From a virus, in IMG/VR virus record IMGVR_UViG_3300026459_000030, positions 1 to 35,201 of that record: a stretch of DNA of 35,201 nt; one strand, written 5' to 3'. How positions within the stretch are numbered: the first letter of the stretch is position 1; every line of letters begins with the position of its first letter. A program made the position numbers and the translations under genes. Under the pieces are notes generated by a model, which was given only the letters and a program-made list of their open reading frames with translations, did not search any database and had not been told where the DNA came from. Shown piece by piece: positions 1-8,019 of the stretch.

Positions 1-36
1 ATTTTTAATACGAAAGGCTTTGTCGACTGTAGCCAT
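1..36 (-). CDS. Truncated phage virion protein, N-terminus only
   Basis: Twelve codons (MATVDKAFRIKN) run off the left edge of the window. The ATG at 36 follows a good AAAGGAG ribosome-binding site on the minus strand. Phage fibre or appendage proteins often begin with a similar 'MATVDK.FRVKNG' segment, so it is probably the next gene of the appendage operon. Only the start codon and its RBS are certain. Confidence 0.55.
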   Translation of the reverse strand, partial: MATVDKAFRIKN

Positions 37-52
37 TCTTTACTCCTTTGGG

Positions 53-490
53 TCAAGCCTTCAAACCAGTGCGGTAGTACCTTATGGTCATCGGCGTTAG
101 TGTTGGTGTTACCGTCATGCTAATTGTACCAGAATTTAAACTGGCAGTTATATTTCCAACATTATTTCCAGTATTAGCAACTGAGGCAAACTCTGTAACA
201 TTTTGGTTAGTTCCATCAAAAACTAAGTTAATTTCAGTACTTCTATAAGAATTTGACCCAACATGTGACAACTGAATCATATACTTTACAGTTCTCCATA
301 CAGAGGTATCAATAGTGTCAAAGACTGTTGCTGACTCTATACCATTTACTGTTACGGCGTTATTTCCATCCCCGCCTAAAGAGTCTGCTCTAAAAGATGC
401 TGTATCAATCAAATCAGCGTAGTCTTGTCCTGTTGGTCTATCGCCAGTCTCAAATTTTGCTTTTAGTTGATTGATGGGTAGGATTGCCAT
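53..490 (-). CDS. Phage appendage/fibre protein
   Basis: 145 aa. It opens with MAILPINQLKAKFETGDRPT, a pattern of short phage fibre or baseplate proteins, followed by Ser/Thr/Asn-rich beta sequence. It has no catalytic motif, signal peptide or membrane segment. A TATAAT box (minus strand, 497-502) preceded by TGA lies 6 nt upstream of the ATG, so the gene may also be transcribed as a leaderless mRNA. It lies in the appendage operon. The virion role is inferred from composition and context; exact function is unknown. Confidence 0.7.
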   Translation of the reverse strand: MAILPINQLKAKFETGDRPTGQDYADLIDTASFRADSLGGDGNNAVTVNGIESATVFDTIDTSVWRTVKYMIQLSHVGSNSYRSTEINLVFDGTNQNVTEFASVANTGNNVGNITASLNSGTISMTVTPTLTPMTIRYYRTGLKA

Positions 491-502
491 ATTGTGATTA
501 TA

Positions 503-703
503 TCATAAAATATAGTTATTCAAACCAACGATAGCAATGCCAATTGGAGGCACATCTATAGGGCTATAACCTGGGACTTTAATATTTGTTATTCTTATTT
601 TAAAAGGAAGTTCATATAAAACAATAGATTCTCTATTTTTACAGGTAGGGTTAATTTCAACAACCCTTTGACTGTCTGTATTAATAACAGTGGCTGTTGC
701 CAT
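503..703 (-). CDS. Small hypothetical protein of the appendage operon
   Basis: 66 aa, hydrophilic with several Pro residues (GYSPIDVPPIG) and no recognised motif. Its ATG overlaps the stop of the upstream gene (TAATG), which indicates translational coupling. It is most likely a small structural or chaperone-type component, but nothing in the sequence proves that. Confidence 0.6.
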   Translation of the reverse strand: MATATVINTDSQRVVEINPTCKNRESIVLYELPFKIRITNIKVPGYSPIDVPPIGIAIVGLNNYIL

Positions 704-1083
704 TAGTCAGTGATATCCTCTACCATTGTTACGGTACCCTGCAAAACTGTCCAAACTACCTCATCTAATGGTAGAGACATTTGAATATCAAACTGGTCTT
801 CAGTTTGTAAAATCTCTGTTTCAGAAGATTCTAAAAATACTGTAAACTCACCGCTACCGTCATCTGGATCTGCTTCTGGAAATACTTCAAGAACTGGATT
901 GCTTGTTGCGCCTTCTCTATAAAAATCCATTTTAATTGTCCAATCAGGAATTACCAAAGGATTTCCAGAGTCATCCTGTACATACATTTTAAAAGATGCC
1001 GTATCTCCTCTAACAATTGTCCATACGGATTGTGGTGGTATAGAGCCAATTTGATATGGTGACTGATTTCGATATTGTGCCAT
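703..1083 (-). CDS. BppU-like beta-sandwich baseplate/appendage protein
   Basis: 126 aa from the ATG at 1083; a longer reading frame to 1113 would overlap the upstream gene needlessly, while TAATG coupling supports 1083. The core 'WTIVRGDTASFKMYVQDDSG' followed by 'W.IKMDFYRE' resembles the N-terminal Ig-like fold of BppU-type upper baseplate proteins. The genes at 10674-11021 and 11116-11541 share this layout (..RGD/GD.....F.I....SG..D.TG...). It is probably an adaptor holding fibres on the tail. The fold call rests on pattern similarity only. Confidence 0.65.
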   Translation of the reverse strand: MAQYRNQSPYQIGSIPPQSVWTIVRGDTASFKMYVQDDSGNPLVIPDWTIKMDFYREGATSNPVLEVFPEADPDDGSGEFTVFLESSETEILQTEDQFDIQMSLPLDEVVWTVLQGTVTMVEDITD

Positions 1084-1625
1084 TATGCTAACCCTGCTTT
1101 CATAGATCCCCAAGTGCCATTACCTTTAAATGAACCAACTAAAATAGTTCCATTAACATTTGCTTTTGAAACAACTCCGACTACACCTGAGTTTGTTGTT
1201 GCTGTAATTGGTTGCGTTGCAGTCAGACCACCGCTTGATCCAACATATAGTGTATCTCCAGCGGTATATGTAGAAGTATCAACTCCTGTAAACACACCAG
1301 AAATAACTACTACACCATCGCTACCATTTCCAATTGATGCTTGTGCTAATCCTATTACTGGAAATGTTGTTATATCACTTGCTTGTGATTTTGTAACTTC
1401 GGGCTTACCACTTGTAGAATTATATGAAGAAATATAAACTGGATCTGCTTTATTTATTGTTACACCACTATCATTTGTAACTTCAATAGTATGATAAGGC
1501 AAACCAATAGTAGGTAAAATAACCTCTATACGCTCTGCTAATGCTTGAATATCTCCAGCAACATCTACTGGGTCAGAATTGACAGGGTAAGGAATATCAT
1601 ATATTGTTGTTTCACCTGATGCCAT
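1083..1625 (-). CDS. Phage fibre/appendage protein
   Basis: 180 aa. It starts MASGETTIYDIPYPVNSDPV..AGDIQALAERI, a common N-terminal attachment segment of actinophage fibre proteins. A beta-rich domain with repeated short 'DPVYI', 'DGVVVISGVF' and 'GDTLYVGSSGG' strands follows (about residues 50-170). Two overlapping TATAAT boxes lie 4 and 9 nt upstream of the ATG, so it probably heads its own transcript as well as being part of the operon. It diverges from the lysozyme-like gene at 1733. Confidence 0.7.
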   Translation of the reverse strand: MASGETTIYDIPYPVNSDPVDVAGDIQALAERIEVILPTIGLPYHTIEVTNDSGVTINKADPVYISSYNSTSGKPEVTKSQASDITTFPVIGLAQASIGNGSDGVVVISGVFTGVDTSTYTAGDTLYVGSSGGLTATQPITATTNSGVVGVVSKANVNGTILVGSFKGNGTWGSMKAGLA

Positions 1626-1654
1626 AGTTATTATATTATATCACTTCACGTAAC

Positions 1655-1698
1655 TTGACTTGCGGGTAATATTTATGTTATACTAGTGCTATAGCACT
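1655..1698 (+). promoter_or_regulatory. Sigma70-type promoter plus palindromic operator
   Basis: A -35 TTGACT (1655-1660) and a -10 TATACT (1679-1684) are spaced by 18 bp. A perfect 14-bp palindrome AGTGCTATAGCACT (1685-1698) follows directly, across the expected transcription start, and its half GTGCTAT recurs a few bases later. The site drives only the lysozyme-like gene. The palindrome could be a repressor operator or a 5' hairpin. Confidence 0.75.
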
Positions 1699-1732
1699 GT
1701 TATGGTGCTATATGCATTTTAGGAGGAAAAAC

Positions 1733-2287
1733 TTGAATAACAATAAAATGCTTGTAGGGGTAATTAGTTGCACATTTGTTTTGGTCTCTATTTTGGGGGC
1801 TATTCCAAGTAATGCTGCTAGTAATAATTTATCTAAAAAGGGAGCAGTTTCTCTTGCCACCCCAAAGGTGGCTTTTCTGCTTTCTAAGGATAAAAATAAA
1901 GAAATACTTACTAAGTATGAAAATGCGACAAGTTTGACTGACAGCCAGTTGGTTGAATTACTTAAGGCAGTAGGGTTCACTGGAAAAGGTCTAAGAACTG
2001 CTTGGGCAGTTGCTAAGGCTGAATCCAATGGTCGTCCATTTGCTTTTAATGGAAACACCAAGACTGGAGATTCCTCTTATGGTATCTTTCAGATTAACAT
2101 GCTTGGAACTTTAGGTCCAGATCGTAGGGATAAACTTGATCTTGATTTAAATGCTGAACTATTTAGCCCAGTTAAAAACGCAGAAGCCGTGTTTCACATG
2201 ACTAAAGGCGGAGAAGACTGGAGTTCATGGTCATCAATAAAAACTGGTGCTGCGAATAAATGGTTAAATAAATTTCCTAATAAATAA
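1733..2287 (+). CDS. Secreted lytic transglycosylase/lysozyme-like protein
   Basis: 184 aa from a TTG start chosen because AGGAGG (1721-1726) sits 6 nt before it; the ATG at 1712 lies upstream of that RBS and the ATG at 1748 is too far away. Residues 5-30 form a signal peptide (hydrophobic stretch ending SNAA). The C-terminal half has the SLT-type pattern: 'AWAVAKAESNG' with the catalytic-type Glu, then 'SSYGIFQINM' and 'NAEAVFHM...GEDWSSW'. It probably cleaves peptidoglycan outside the membrane during lysis, or remodels the wall. It stands alone on the plus strand inside a minus-strand operon, with its own promoter and terminator, like a moron or an independently timed lysis gene. Confidence 0.85.
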   Translation: MNNNKMLVGVISCTFVLVSILGAIPSNAASNNLSKKGAVSLATPKVAFLLSKDKNKEILTKYENATSLTDSQLVELLKAVGFTGKGLRTAWAVAKAESNGRPFAFNGNTKTGDSSYGIFQINMLGTLGPDRRDKLDLDLNAELFSPVKNAEAVFHMTKGGEDWSSWSSIKTGAANKWLNKFPNK

Positions 2288-2300
2288 TTGGAAATAAAAA

Positions 2301-2338
2301 TACCCCCTTGGCTTTATGCCTTGGGGGTTATTTTTTTA
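2301..2338. terminator. Bidirectional intrinsic terminator
   Basis: A CCCCC-TT-GGC / GCC-TT-GGGGG hairpin with loop TTTAT is followed by TTATTTTTTT on the plus strand and by TATTTTTATTT on the minus strand. It separates the converging lysozyme-like gene and the leftward appendage genes ending at 2343. Confidence 0.88.
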
Positions 2339-2342
2339 ATAT

Positions 2343-2720
2343 TTATTGAAAATCAATCCAAGATTGTGTTACTTCATCCCAAATATAAAGACCACCATCT
2401 TCTGGATATGGAACTGGAGAAATCCAATCAAAAATTGTTGTATCTAAAATCCATGATGGAAATGGTTTTGGTGGTATAAAAGCATCATTTTTTTCGTCAT
2501 ACGTATAGCCAATGCCTGCATAGTTTTTTCTAAATGGTGTACCGCCTAATTTATGTTCATTGTGATATGTATTATAAGAAGTTCTTTTACAAACCTGACC
2601 ACGGAATTCACCATAGTAAGTTTCCCAATCAGAAATACCTTCTACAACTTCATTTTCATCTTTTCCAGTAATTACTTCTGTAACGATGTTGTTTTCATCT
2701 AAAAATGCATAGTGTCCCAT
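2343..2720 (-). CDS. 'MAH.A.LDE' phage appendage protein, copy 1
   Basis: 125 aa, one of three paralogues in the window (also 4559-4957 and 7630-8019). Shared pattern: (M)xHxAxLDExN.V at the start, 'GGTPFRKNYAGIGYTYD' in the middle, 'DAFIPPKPFPSW.LD', and a Trp-rich end 'P.PYP.DGG.Y.WDE..QSW'. The same short family is common in marine and freshwater phages as an uncharacterised structural protein. The ATG overlaps the stop of the glycine-rich gene upstream (TAATG), so the two are co-translated and probably assemble together. Function unknown. Confidence 0.8.
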   Translation of the reverse strand: MGHYAFLDENNIVTEVITGKDENEVVEGISDWETYYGEFRGQVCKRTSYNTYHNEHKLGGTPFRKNYAGIGYTYDEKNDAFIPPKPFPSWILDTTIFDWISPVPYPEDGGLYIWDEVTQSWIDFQ

Positions 2721-3616
2721 TAGAATGTCACCGAACCTGTTCCTGCTGTAAATGAATAAACTTTATATCCACTTCTTGAAGAAGTGTCTTTTGTATATGT
2801 TAATCCTGCACCAATACTTGTTATATCTGGATATGAACTTGGATAAGCAATAATTACAATTCCAGATCCACCAGAACCACCACTACCACCTGTTCCACTT
2901 CCTCCGCCTCCACCACCTGTGTTTGCAGTTCCTGAACTTGCGCCACCGCTTCCAGTTCCAGCACCGCCACCACCAGAACCACCAGCACCTCCAGAACCAC
3001 CTTCAGGTCCGTAGGCTCCCCCACCTCCACCGCCACCACGAGTAACTGATGAACCAGTTATTGATGAAGAAACGCCAGCACCGCCAGCACCACCTACTTT
3101 ATTTGAACCATTCCAGTCAACACCGACTGCACCTGCACCACCACCGCCACCTGGTGGATATGCATAAGCAGATGAAGCAGCAGCGCCGTGTCCTTTACCT
3201 CCAGCATAACCTTCTACTGGTGAATAACCGCCCTCATTACCAGCAGCACCTGGTGCACCTGATGGATATGATCCATTCCAAGATCCACCACCTCCAGAAC
3301 CACCAGTTCCAGGAGCGCTTGATTGATTTATTCCATTACCACCACCTGTAGCAGTTAAAGTAGAAAAAACTGAATTATTTCCTTTTGTTTGTGCACCACC
3401 ACCACTACCAACAGTAATAGTAAAAGAACCATTTGGAGTTGTTTGAGATGCAAAATATCTATAGCCACCAGCACCTGCTCCAGATCCAATATTTCCATTA
3501 CCACCACCGCCGCCACCAGCAATAAGTAAAAGTTCAACTGTTGGGGTAATTGTTTTTGCATTTGAATTTAATCCATAAGCCTTTGCACCACCTATGAGTT
3601 CTGTTAATGGACTCAT
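2720..3616 (-). CDS. Glycine-rich tail adhesin, copy 1
   Basis: 298 aa. After about 30 residues comes the 'VELLLIAGGGGGGNGN' signature of phage glycine-rich domain proteins. Roughly residues 30-250 are dense Gly runs alternating with short Ser/Ala/Tyr segments, ending 'GGSGIVIIAYP'. A C-terminal domain (260-298, '..YKVYSFTAGTGSVTF') closes the protein. Such proteins form polyglycine sandwiches that carry variable receptor-binding loops at fibre tips. It sits between a long fibre (3625-4521) and copy 1 of the MAH protein. The adhesin role is inferred from family and layout. Confidence 0.8.
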   Translation of the reverse strand: MSPLTELIGGAKAYGLNSNAKTITPTVELLLIAGGGGGGNGNIGSGAGAGGYRYFASQTTPNGSFTITVGSGGGAQTKGNNSVFSTLTATGGGNGINQSSAPGTGGSGGGGSWNGSYPSGAPGAAGNEGGYSPVEGYAGGKGHGAAASSAYAYPPGGGGGAGAVGVDWNGSNKVGGAGGAGVSSSITGSSVTRGGGGGGGAYGPEGGSGGAGGSGGGGAGTGSGGASSGTANTGGGGGGSGTGGSGGSGGSGIVIIAYPSSYPDITSIGAGLTYTKDTSSRSGYKVYSFTAGTGSVTF

Positions 3617-3624
3617 GGGACTAC

Positions 3625-4521
3625 CTACGCAAACTTAGTTTGAGATGCTAGAACTGTATATGTAGCAGATGCTGTTTTAATGATATTAAATACATAGGAG
3701 TCAATACTTGATGTATTACCAGAAGATGGCGCTGTACCACCTTGCCACTTTGGAGTAACAGATGCTCCATCAATTTGGAAAGCAGTTTGATAGTATGCTG
3801 TTGCTCCATTAGTATTTAAAAATACAACAGTAATCGAGTCTCCAGTTGTTAAAATTGAATTAAGAGATGTTGAAGAACTACCACGAACATTTAGTGTCCA
3901 GTTACCTGTTGCATTTGATGTATAAAGCATTGTTCCTGCAGTAAGGGCATCTAGTGCTACTGTTCCAGTTGCTGCAGATGCAACAACATTTACACGCTCT
4001 TCTGGTGAAACTAAAATTCCCTGATTAATTACTGGAGTATTTAATGTTGGAGTTGTTAATGTTTTACCACTCATTGTAAGAGTGTTATTTGTAGTTGCTA
4101 CTACGGCTGTATCTACCGCCAAAGAAACAGTACCAGATGTTCCGCCACCTGTTAAACCTGTTGAGGCTGTAACTCCAGTAATATCAGCATCTACTGCTGT
4201 CCATGTAGATCCAGAGTAGTATTGAATTTGGTTTATTGTGTTTCCACCAGAGTCTTGACGAACAAAAGCAAGTGTTCCCTGTACTGGAGATGTTATTGCT
4301 GCATCTCTTGCAGCAGGATTAAGAAAGTTATTAAAACCATCTCTTAAAATAACAGTAGCATCTGTTGTTACAGTATTAAAAAATGTATGTGCTCCATACC
4401 AGTCGTAACCAGAAGCGGTGTCAGATTTAGCAGCAAGTAAATACCAAACACCATCAGTAGAGGTTGCCCCCTGCTGAAACATATATCCAGGTTTACCGCT
4501 TGAGTCTATTGTTATTGCCAT
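3625..4521 (-). CDS. Long tail-fibre protein, paralogue A
   Basis: 298 aa. The N-terminus (GKPGYMFQQGATSTDGVWYLL) has a Trp-containing stub also seen at 6495-6803. The middle carries 'VTASTGLTGGGTSGTVSLAVDT', a typical fibre-shaft repeat, and the C-terminus has 'NWTLNVRG...DGASVTPKWQGG' ending SQTKFA. From about residue 110 it matches 8918-10066 closely in protein, with two exact DNA repeats. TGC-TATAAT (minus, 4528-4533) lies 6 nt from the ATG, so it can start a leaderless transcript for cassette 1. Confidence 0.8.
   Translation of the reverse strand: MAITIDSSGKPGYMFQQGATSTDGVWYLLAAKSDTASGYDWYGAHTFFNTVTTDATVILRDGFNNFLNPAARDAAITSPVQGTLAFVRQDSGGNTINQIQYYSGSTWTAVDADITGVTASTGLTGGGTSGTVSLAVDTAVVATTNNTLTMSGKTLTTPTLNTPVINQGILVSPEERVNVVASAATGTVALDALTAGTMLYTSNATGNWTLNVRGSSSTSLNSILTTGDSITVVFLNTNGATAYYQTAFQIDGASVTPKWQGGTAPSSGNTSSIDSYVFNIIKTASATYTVLASQTKFA
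3737..3773. repeat. 37-bp exact direct repeat, copy 1
   Basis: Identical to 9030-9066. It encodes the end of the conserved receptor-domain segment (DGASVTPKWQGG) in both fibre paralogues. Flanking bases differ, so the identity is localised. Confidence 0.95.
4108..4176. repeat. 69-bp exact direct repeat, copy 1
   Basis: Identical over 69 bp to 9407-9475. It encodes the GVTASTGLTGGGTSG shaft segment in the two fibre paralogues. Synonymous sites are unchanged, which suggests recent duplication or gene conversion of the shaft. Confidence 0.95.
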
Positions 4522-4558
4522 AGTGATATTATAGCAGAATTAACTGCATCTCCTAATC

Positions 4559-4957
4559 TTAGTCTGCTCGTGGAATTTCAACCCACTGTTGATTTTCTTC
4601 ATCCCATTCGTATGAAGCATCATCTGTAGGTTTTGGAACTGGTGCGTACCAGCAACATTCATCTTCATCTAATATCCAGGAAGGATATGGTTTTGGTGCA
4701 ATAAATGCATCACGTTCTTCATCATATGTATATCCAGCACCAGCAAAGTTTTTTCTAAATCCTGGTTGATCAGTTGGTTGCCAATCTTCTGGATTTAATT
4801 TTTTTCCTGCTCTTGCTGTGTAAGAAGTTTTTACCCATCTTCCACCCAAATTATTAATTAGCCAAGAATAACCTTCGTCACCTGCTGGATCGTTATTGTC
4901 TCCAACTGTTACACGAAGAACTACATTATTTTCATCTAATTCTGCCCAGTGAGCCAT
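4559..4957 (-). CDS. 'MAH.A.LDE' phage appendage protein, copy 2
   Basis: 132 aa, paralogue of 2343-2720 and 7630-8019. It keeps MAHWAELDENNVVLRV, 'FRKNFAGAGYTYDEERDAFI' and 'PSWILDEDECCWYAPVPKPTD', and ends '..QQWVEIPRAD'. It has a longer insert (NDPAGDEGYSWLINNLGG) near residue 25, where copy 3 also has extra residues. It is coupled by TAATG to the glycine-rich gene upstream, as in the other two cassettes. Confidence 0.8.
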   Translation of the reverse strand: MAHWAELDENNVVLRVTVGDNNDPAGDEGYSWLINNLGGRWVKTSYTARAGKKLNPEDWQPTDQPGFRKNFAGAGYTYDEERDAFIAPKPYPSWILDEDECCWYAPVPKPTDDASYEWDEENQQWVEIPRAD

Positions 4958-6159
4958 TATCCACCTACCTGTGCTTTTGTATAACGAACAATTACAAGAC
5001 CAGAACCGCCAGCGCCATTACCGCCTAGTGTGTAAGATCCACCGCCACCTGCTCCAACATTTGCTGCTCCAGCATTTGCCGATGCTCTAGAAGCATTTCC
5101 GCCTCCGCCAGCACCGCCAGAATTGCCATTAAATTCACCAGATCCACCACCACCTGCTCCAAGATAACCTGAGTTACCTACAACAGATTGGAATGTTGCA
5201 TCCATTCCAGTTTTAATAACATTGATCCAAGAAGAGAATGAGGTAAACCCATTTGCTCCGTTACCTCCATTATCGGAAGAACCCGCAGAACTTCCTGCTC
5301 CTGCTGGAGATGCGCCACCTCCACCAGAGCGACGTGCTCCGATACAACTGCTATTATCAGTTCCGTATCCTGTGCCACCAGTTCCAGTCTGATTAGTTTG
5401 ACCTCCAGGCTGTGATGCTTGTGCGTCAGATCCGCAACCACCACCACCGCAACCGCCAATTAGATTTGCCTGTACGTTAATACCATTATTTGCTCCACCA
5501 TTACCGCCACCTTTTCCTCTAGTTAAAGTTCCAAAGATGCTATCTTGACCAGCATAAGACGTAGAAGGTACTTGTGTTGTATTATATGGTCCACCACTAC
5601 CGACTGTTACAGTCCATGAAGATGAAGCAAGTGATTGGTTAGTTGCATAGAAAATACCACCACCACCGCCACCTGCCTGTGTACCAGATCCACCTCCACC
5701 AACAACAAGAACGTCAGCAGTTACTGGACCATTTGTAACTGTAAGGCTTGAATTACTTGTAAATGTTCTATAATAGTATGTTGAGTCTGAAGTTAAAATG
5801 CCACCGCTAACGGTAGGCAAACTTAAAATTGTTACTGAAGTACTTGGAGCACTTGCTGCAGAAGTTCCCGTAGAGTTTGATGCAGTAACTGTAAATGTAT
5901 AAGAAGTACCACTAGTTACACCATTTACTGTAATAGTAGTTGATGTTGATGATGCAGAAATATTTCCTGGAGTTGATACTGCAGTATAAGTAGTTCCAGC
6001 ATATGTTCCTGGTGTGATAGTAAGTGTTGCGCTTGTTTGTGTATTAGATGTTACAGCGCTAATAGTAGGAACAGATGGAATTGGTGTTACACCCGCAGAA
6101 AATGCATTATATTCAACACCAGAGTTAATACTTGATGCGCTAAATCTGCGGATTGTCAT
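4957..6159 (-). CDS. Fibronectin-III plus glycine-rich tail adhesin, copy 2
   Basis: 400 aa. Residues about 28-112 look like a fibronectin type III domain (PSVPTISAVTSNTQTSATLT ... YTFTVTASNSTGTSA.S). A linker with 'YYYRTFTSNSSL' leads to 'VLVVGGGGSGTQAGGGGGG', and Gly-rich sequence with tyrosine and asparagine loops runs to the end, which reads 'GSGLVIVRYTKAQ'. The FN3 domain is absent from the two sister adhesins, suggesting domain shuffling. A role in host-surface binding is inferred. Confidence 0.8.
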   Translation of the reverse strand: MTIRRFSASSINSGVEYNAFSAGVTPIPSVPTISAVTSNTQTSATLTITPGTYAGTTYTAVSTPGNISASSTSTTITVNGVTSGTSYTFTVTASNSTGTSAASAPSTSVTILSLPTVSGGILTSDSTYYYRTFTSNSSLTVTNGPVTADVLVVGGGGSGTQAGGGGGGIFYATNQSLASSSWTVTVGSGGPYNTTQVPSTSYAGQDSIFGTLTRGKGGGNGGANNGINVQANLIGGCGGGGCGSDAQASQPGGQTNQTGTGGTGYGTDNSSCIGARRSGGGGASPAGAGSSAGSSDNGGNGANGFTSFSSWINVIKTGMDATFQSVVGNSGYLGAGGGGSGEFNGNSGGAGGGGNASRASANAGAANVGAGGGGSYTLGGNGAGGSGLVIVRYTKAQVGG

Positions 6160-6473
6160 TATGCTATCTCCACTCCAGAAATATGGAAGTTTACTGTTGT
6201 AGCAGATGCAAGACCTGTAATTGTTGCTGCTGGATTGCTAGGTGGAATAACCTGCTTGATGCCAATAACAACAGAATCATTTGCAGCAATTGAAACTGTT
6301 TTTGCTAATACAGTTCCTGCAATATTTAATTCATATGTTGCACCAGTTGCAGCAGTATTTGTAACAACAATATCTGTAACTACTGTTGTTGTTGAGGTAT
6401 TTGGTTGTGTATAAAGCGTGGTAGATGATGTTGTTGCTGCTCCACGATACAGTACCTTAGATGTTGTAGCCAT
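6159..6473 (-). CDS. Small beta-rich virion protein
   Basis: 104 aa of Thr/Ala/Val-rich sequence (TDIVVTNTAATGATYELNIAG; SIAANDSVVIGIKQVI), a pattern of small phage tail or decoration proteins with one beta-sandwich. It has no enzymatic motif. An AAAAGGAGTAGT ribosome-binding site precedes the ATG. 30685-30966 has a comparable length and style (VQNINATGYVYLGGSN) and may be the same kind of protein. Confidence 0.7.
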   Translation of the reverse strand: MATTSKVLYRGAATTSSTTLYTQPNTSTTTVVTDIVVTNTAATGATYELNIAGTVLAKTVSIAANDSVVIGIKQVIPPSNPAATITGLASATTVNFHISGVEIA

Positions 6474-6494
6474 TAATTACTACTCCTTTTTCTT

Positions 6495-6803
6495 TTAGTA
6501 TGCACCCATAATATTCATGATCTCTAGTGAACTTAAATCAACTACAGCCCATGAAGATGTGGTTCCATCTGTATATAAATATTTGCCAGCGTTTCCAGAT
6601 AGTGATGGTAGACCTGCGTCTTCGCCATTTACCCAAACTGTTCCGTTATATTTTAAAACCTGACTTGTTGTAGGAGATGTAATAGAAACATCTGTTAGTG
6701 AATCAAGAGATTGTGTTGTTAATCCTAATAGTGGATACCATGTATCATCGTCTTGATTGTATACATACCCTGGTTTCGGATCTGTGGTGTTGATAGTTGC
6801 CAT
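6495..6803 (-). CDS. Short fibre-like protein
   Basis: 102 aa. It starts MATINTTDPKPGYVYNQDDD with 'TWYPLLGLTTQSLDSLTDVS', an N-terminal stub typical of phage fibres and comparable to the start of 3625-4521, then 'YLYTDGTTSSWAVVDLSS'. It could be a trimerising adaptor or a remnant fibre whose distal part has been replaced. GGAGGA sits just before the ATG and a TGA-TATAAT box (minus, 6821-6826) lies 17 nt upstream. Confidence 0.7.
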   Translation of the reverse strand: MATINTTDPKPGYVYNQDDDTWYPLLGLTTQSLDSLTDVSITSPTTSQVLKYNGTVWVNGEDAGLPSLSGNAGKYLYTDGTTSSWAVVDLSSLEIMNIMGAY

Positions 6804-6847
6804 TATTCCTCCTACATGGAATTATATCAGATTAATTGTACCACATT

Positions 6848-7588
6848 TCACTTGAATTCTTTGCGGCTCCACCACCATCTTTTATAGCCTTCCCACCAAA
6901 CAGTATGCAACTTTTTATTTTGCATTAAAACCTGATCTATGTCAGTTTTATCGACATTCATCTGCCAAGACTCTCTTTTAAAAGGTATAACTTGAGCAAT
7001 TGGAGTACCTGCTGGGATTATGCCAGTATATGTATTGTCTTTAAAAATAAATGGAAAATTAATTGGACCATGGTAAAGGTCAGTATCTACTATACCCTCT
7101 AAAATCTCAAAAGGCTGAGTATCTCTATGAACTGGATTTATAAAAAGACAGGAATATCCTTTTGGTGTTTTAATTGCAAAAGGTTGCTCAAACTTTCCTG
7201 CCCCGCCTAAACTGTCATCAAAACCAGGGTAGTCAGGCAATTGATGTGCGTCATGAGCAGTTACTGGTTTAGTAAAGTCACTACTAGAAGCATAATGCCA
7301 ATATTTTACATTTCCTATTTCATTTCCAAATGGATCATATTCCATCTCATCACTAAAAGAAATATCAACCTGAGTAAACATTATATACCCAGCAGTCATT
7401 GAATCAAATACTGGCATACATTTTTTAATTGTTGGTTTGCCAACAGGACTATCTTTTACTTTTGCTTTTTTACCGCCTACATAACCTTCTGCATTTTTAT
7501 ACCAATCTGGAATAAATTTTGATGCAGGAACAGGCTCAATAAAAGATATGTCATCAACTGGAATAAACTTAATAATATTTTTTTTCAT
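6848..7588 (-). CDS. DUF6065-like protein, copy 1
   Basis: 246 aa, first of three paralogues (also 11670-12386 and 31682-32374). Shared blocks: 'IPDWYKN' near residue 25, 'KKCMPVFDSMTAGYIMF' near 56, 'IKTPKGYSCLFINPVHR' near 140, 'GIVDTDLY', 'GIIPAGTPIAQVIPFKRESW' near 205, and a Trp- and Lys-rich tail. From memory these match proteins labelled DUF6065, whose function is unknown. The invariant Cys, Asp and PFKR motifs hint at a folded enzyme or binding domain rather than a fibre. It lies between fibre modules and has its own TATACT box and GGTGGGG RBS. Confidence 0.75.
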   Translation of the reverse strand: MKKNIIKFIPVDDISFIEPVPASKFIPDWYKNAEGYVGGKKAKVKDSPVGKPTIKKCMPVFDSMTAGYIMFTQVDISFSDEMEYDPFGNEIGNVKYWHYASSSDFTKPVTAHDAHQLPDYPGFDDSLGGAGKFEQPFAIKTPKGYSCLFINPVHRDTQPFEILEGIVDTDLYHGPINFPFIFKDNTYTGIIPAGTPIAQVIPFKRESWQMNVDKTDIDQVLMQNKKLHTVWWEGYKRWWWSRKEFK

Positions 7589-7629
7589 AACCCCACCTAA
7601 TAAAAGTATACTACACTAAAAGTAGTATG

Positions 7630-8019
7630 TCAAACTGCTGATGGAATCCAGGATTGATTTATTTCATCCCAAGAATAGTCTTCACCATCATTTGGATATG
7701 GTGTTGGCGGATCCCATCTACAAGTCTCTTCATTAAAAATCCATGATGGGAAATCTTTTACAGGAATAAAAGCATCTCTAATTGGATCATATAAATATCC
7801 AACTCCTGCATAATTTTTTCTAAATGGTGTACCACCTAAAAGATGAACGCCACCAACTGTATTATAAGATGTTTGTCTCCAGTTAGAATGTCCACCAGAC
7901 CATTCTGTTAAAAATGCAATACCTGATCCTTCTTCATTATTAGGATCAAGGGCTTCATTAGCAACAAGTTGTACTTCTAATACAATGTTGCTTTCATCTA
8001 GTTTTGCAAAATGTGCCAT
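7630..8019 (-). CDS. 'MAH.A.LDE' phage appendage protein, copy 3
   Basis: 129 aa, paralogue of 2343-2720 and 4559-4957: MAHFAKLDESNIVLEV, 'GGTPFRKNYAGVGYLYDPIR', 'DAFIPVKDFPSWIFNEETC', 'PTPYPNDGEDYSWDE'. Copies 1 and 3 share GGTPFRKNYAG exactly, while copy 2 has PGFRKNFAG. It is coupled to the glycine-rich gene at 8019 by TAATG. Confidence 0.8.
   Translation of the reverse strand: MAHFAKLDESNIVLEVQLVANEALDPNNEEGSGIAFLTEWSGGHSNWRQTSYNTVGGVHLLGGTPFRKNYAGVGYLYDPIRDAFIPVKDFPSWIFNEETCRWDPPTPYPNDGEDYSWDEINQSWIPSAV

Noticed and set aside
2854-3351. Open frames opposite or alternate to the glycine-rich adhesin gene
   Set aside because: They have low-complexity Val/Leu or His/Gln composition, which is what shifted GGN-rich DNA yields, and no ribosome-binding sites. 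The same holds for frames around 5178-5459 and 8354-8793.
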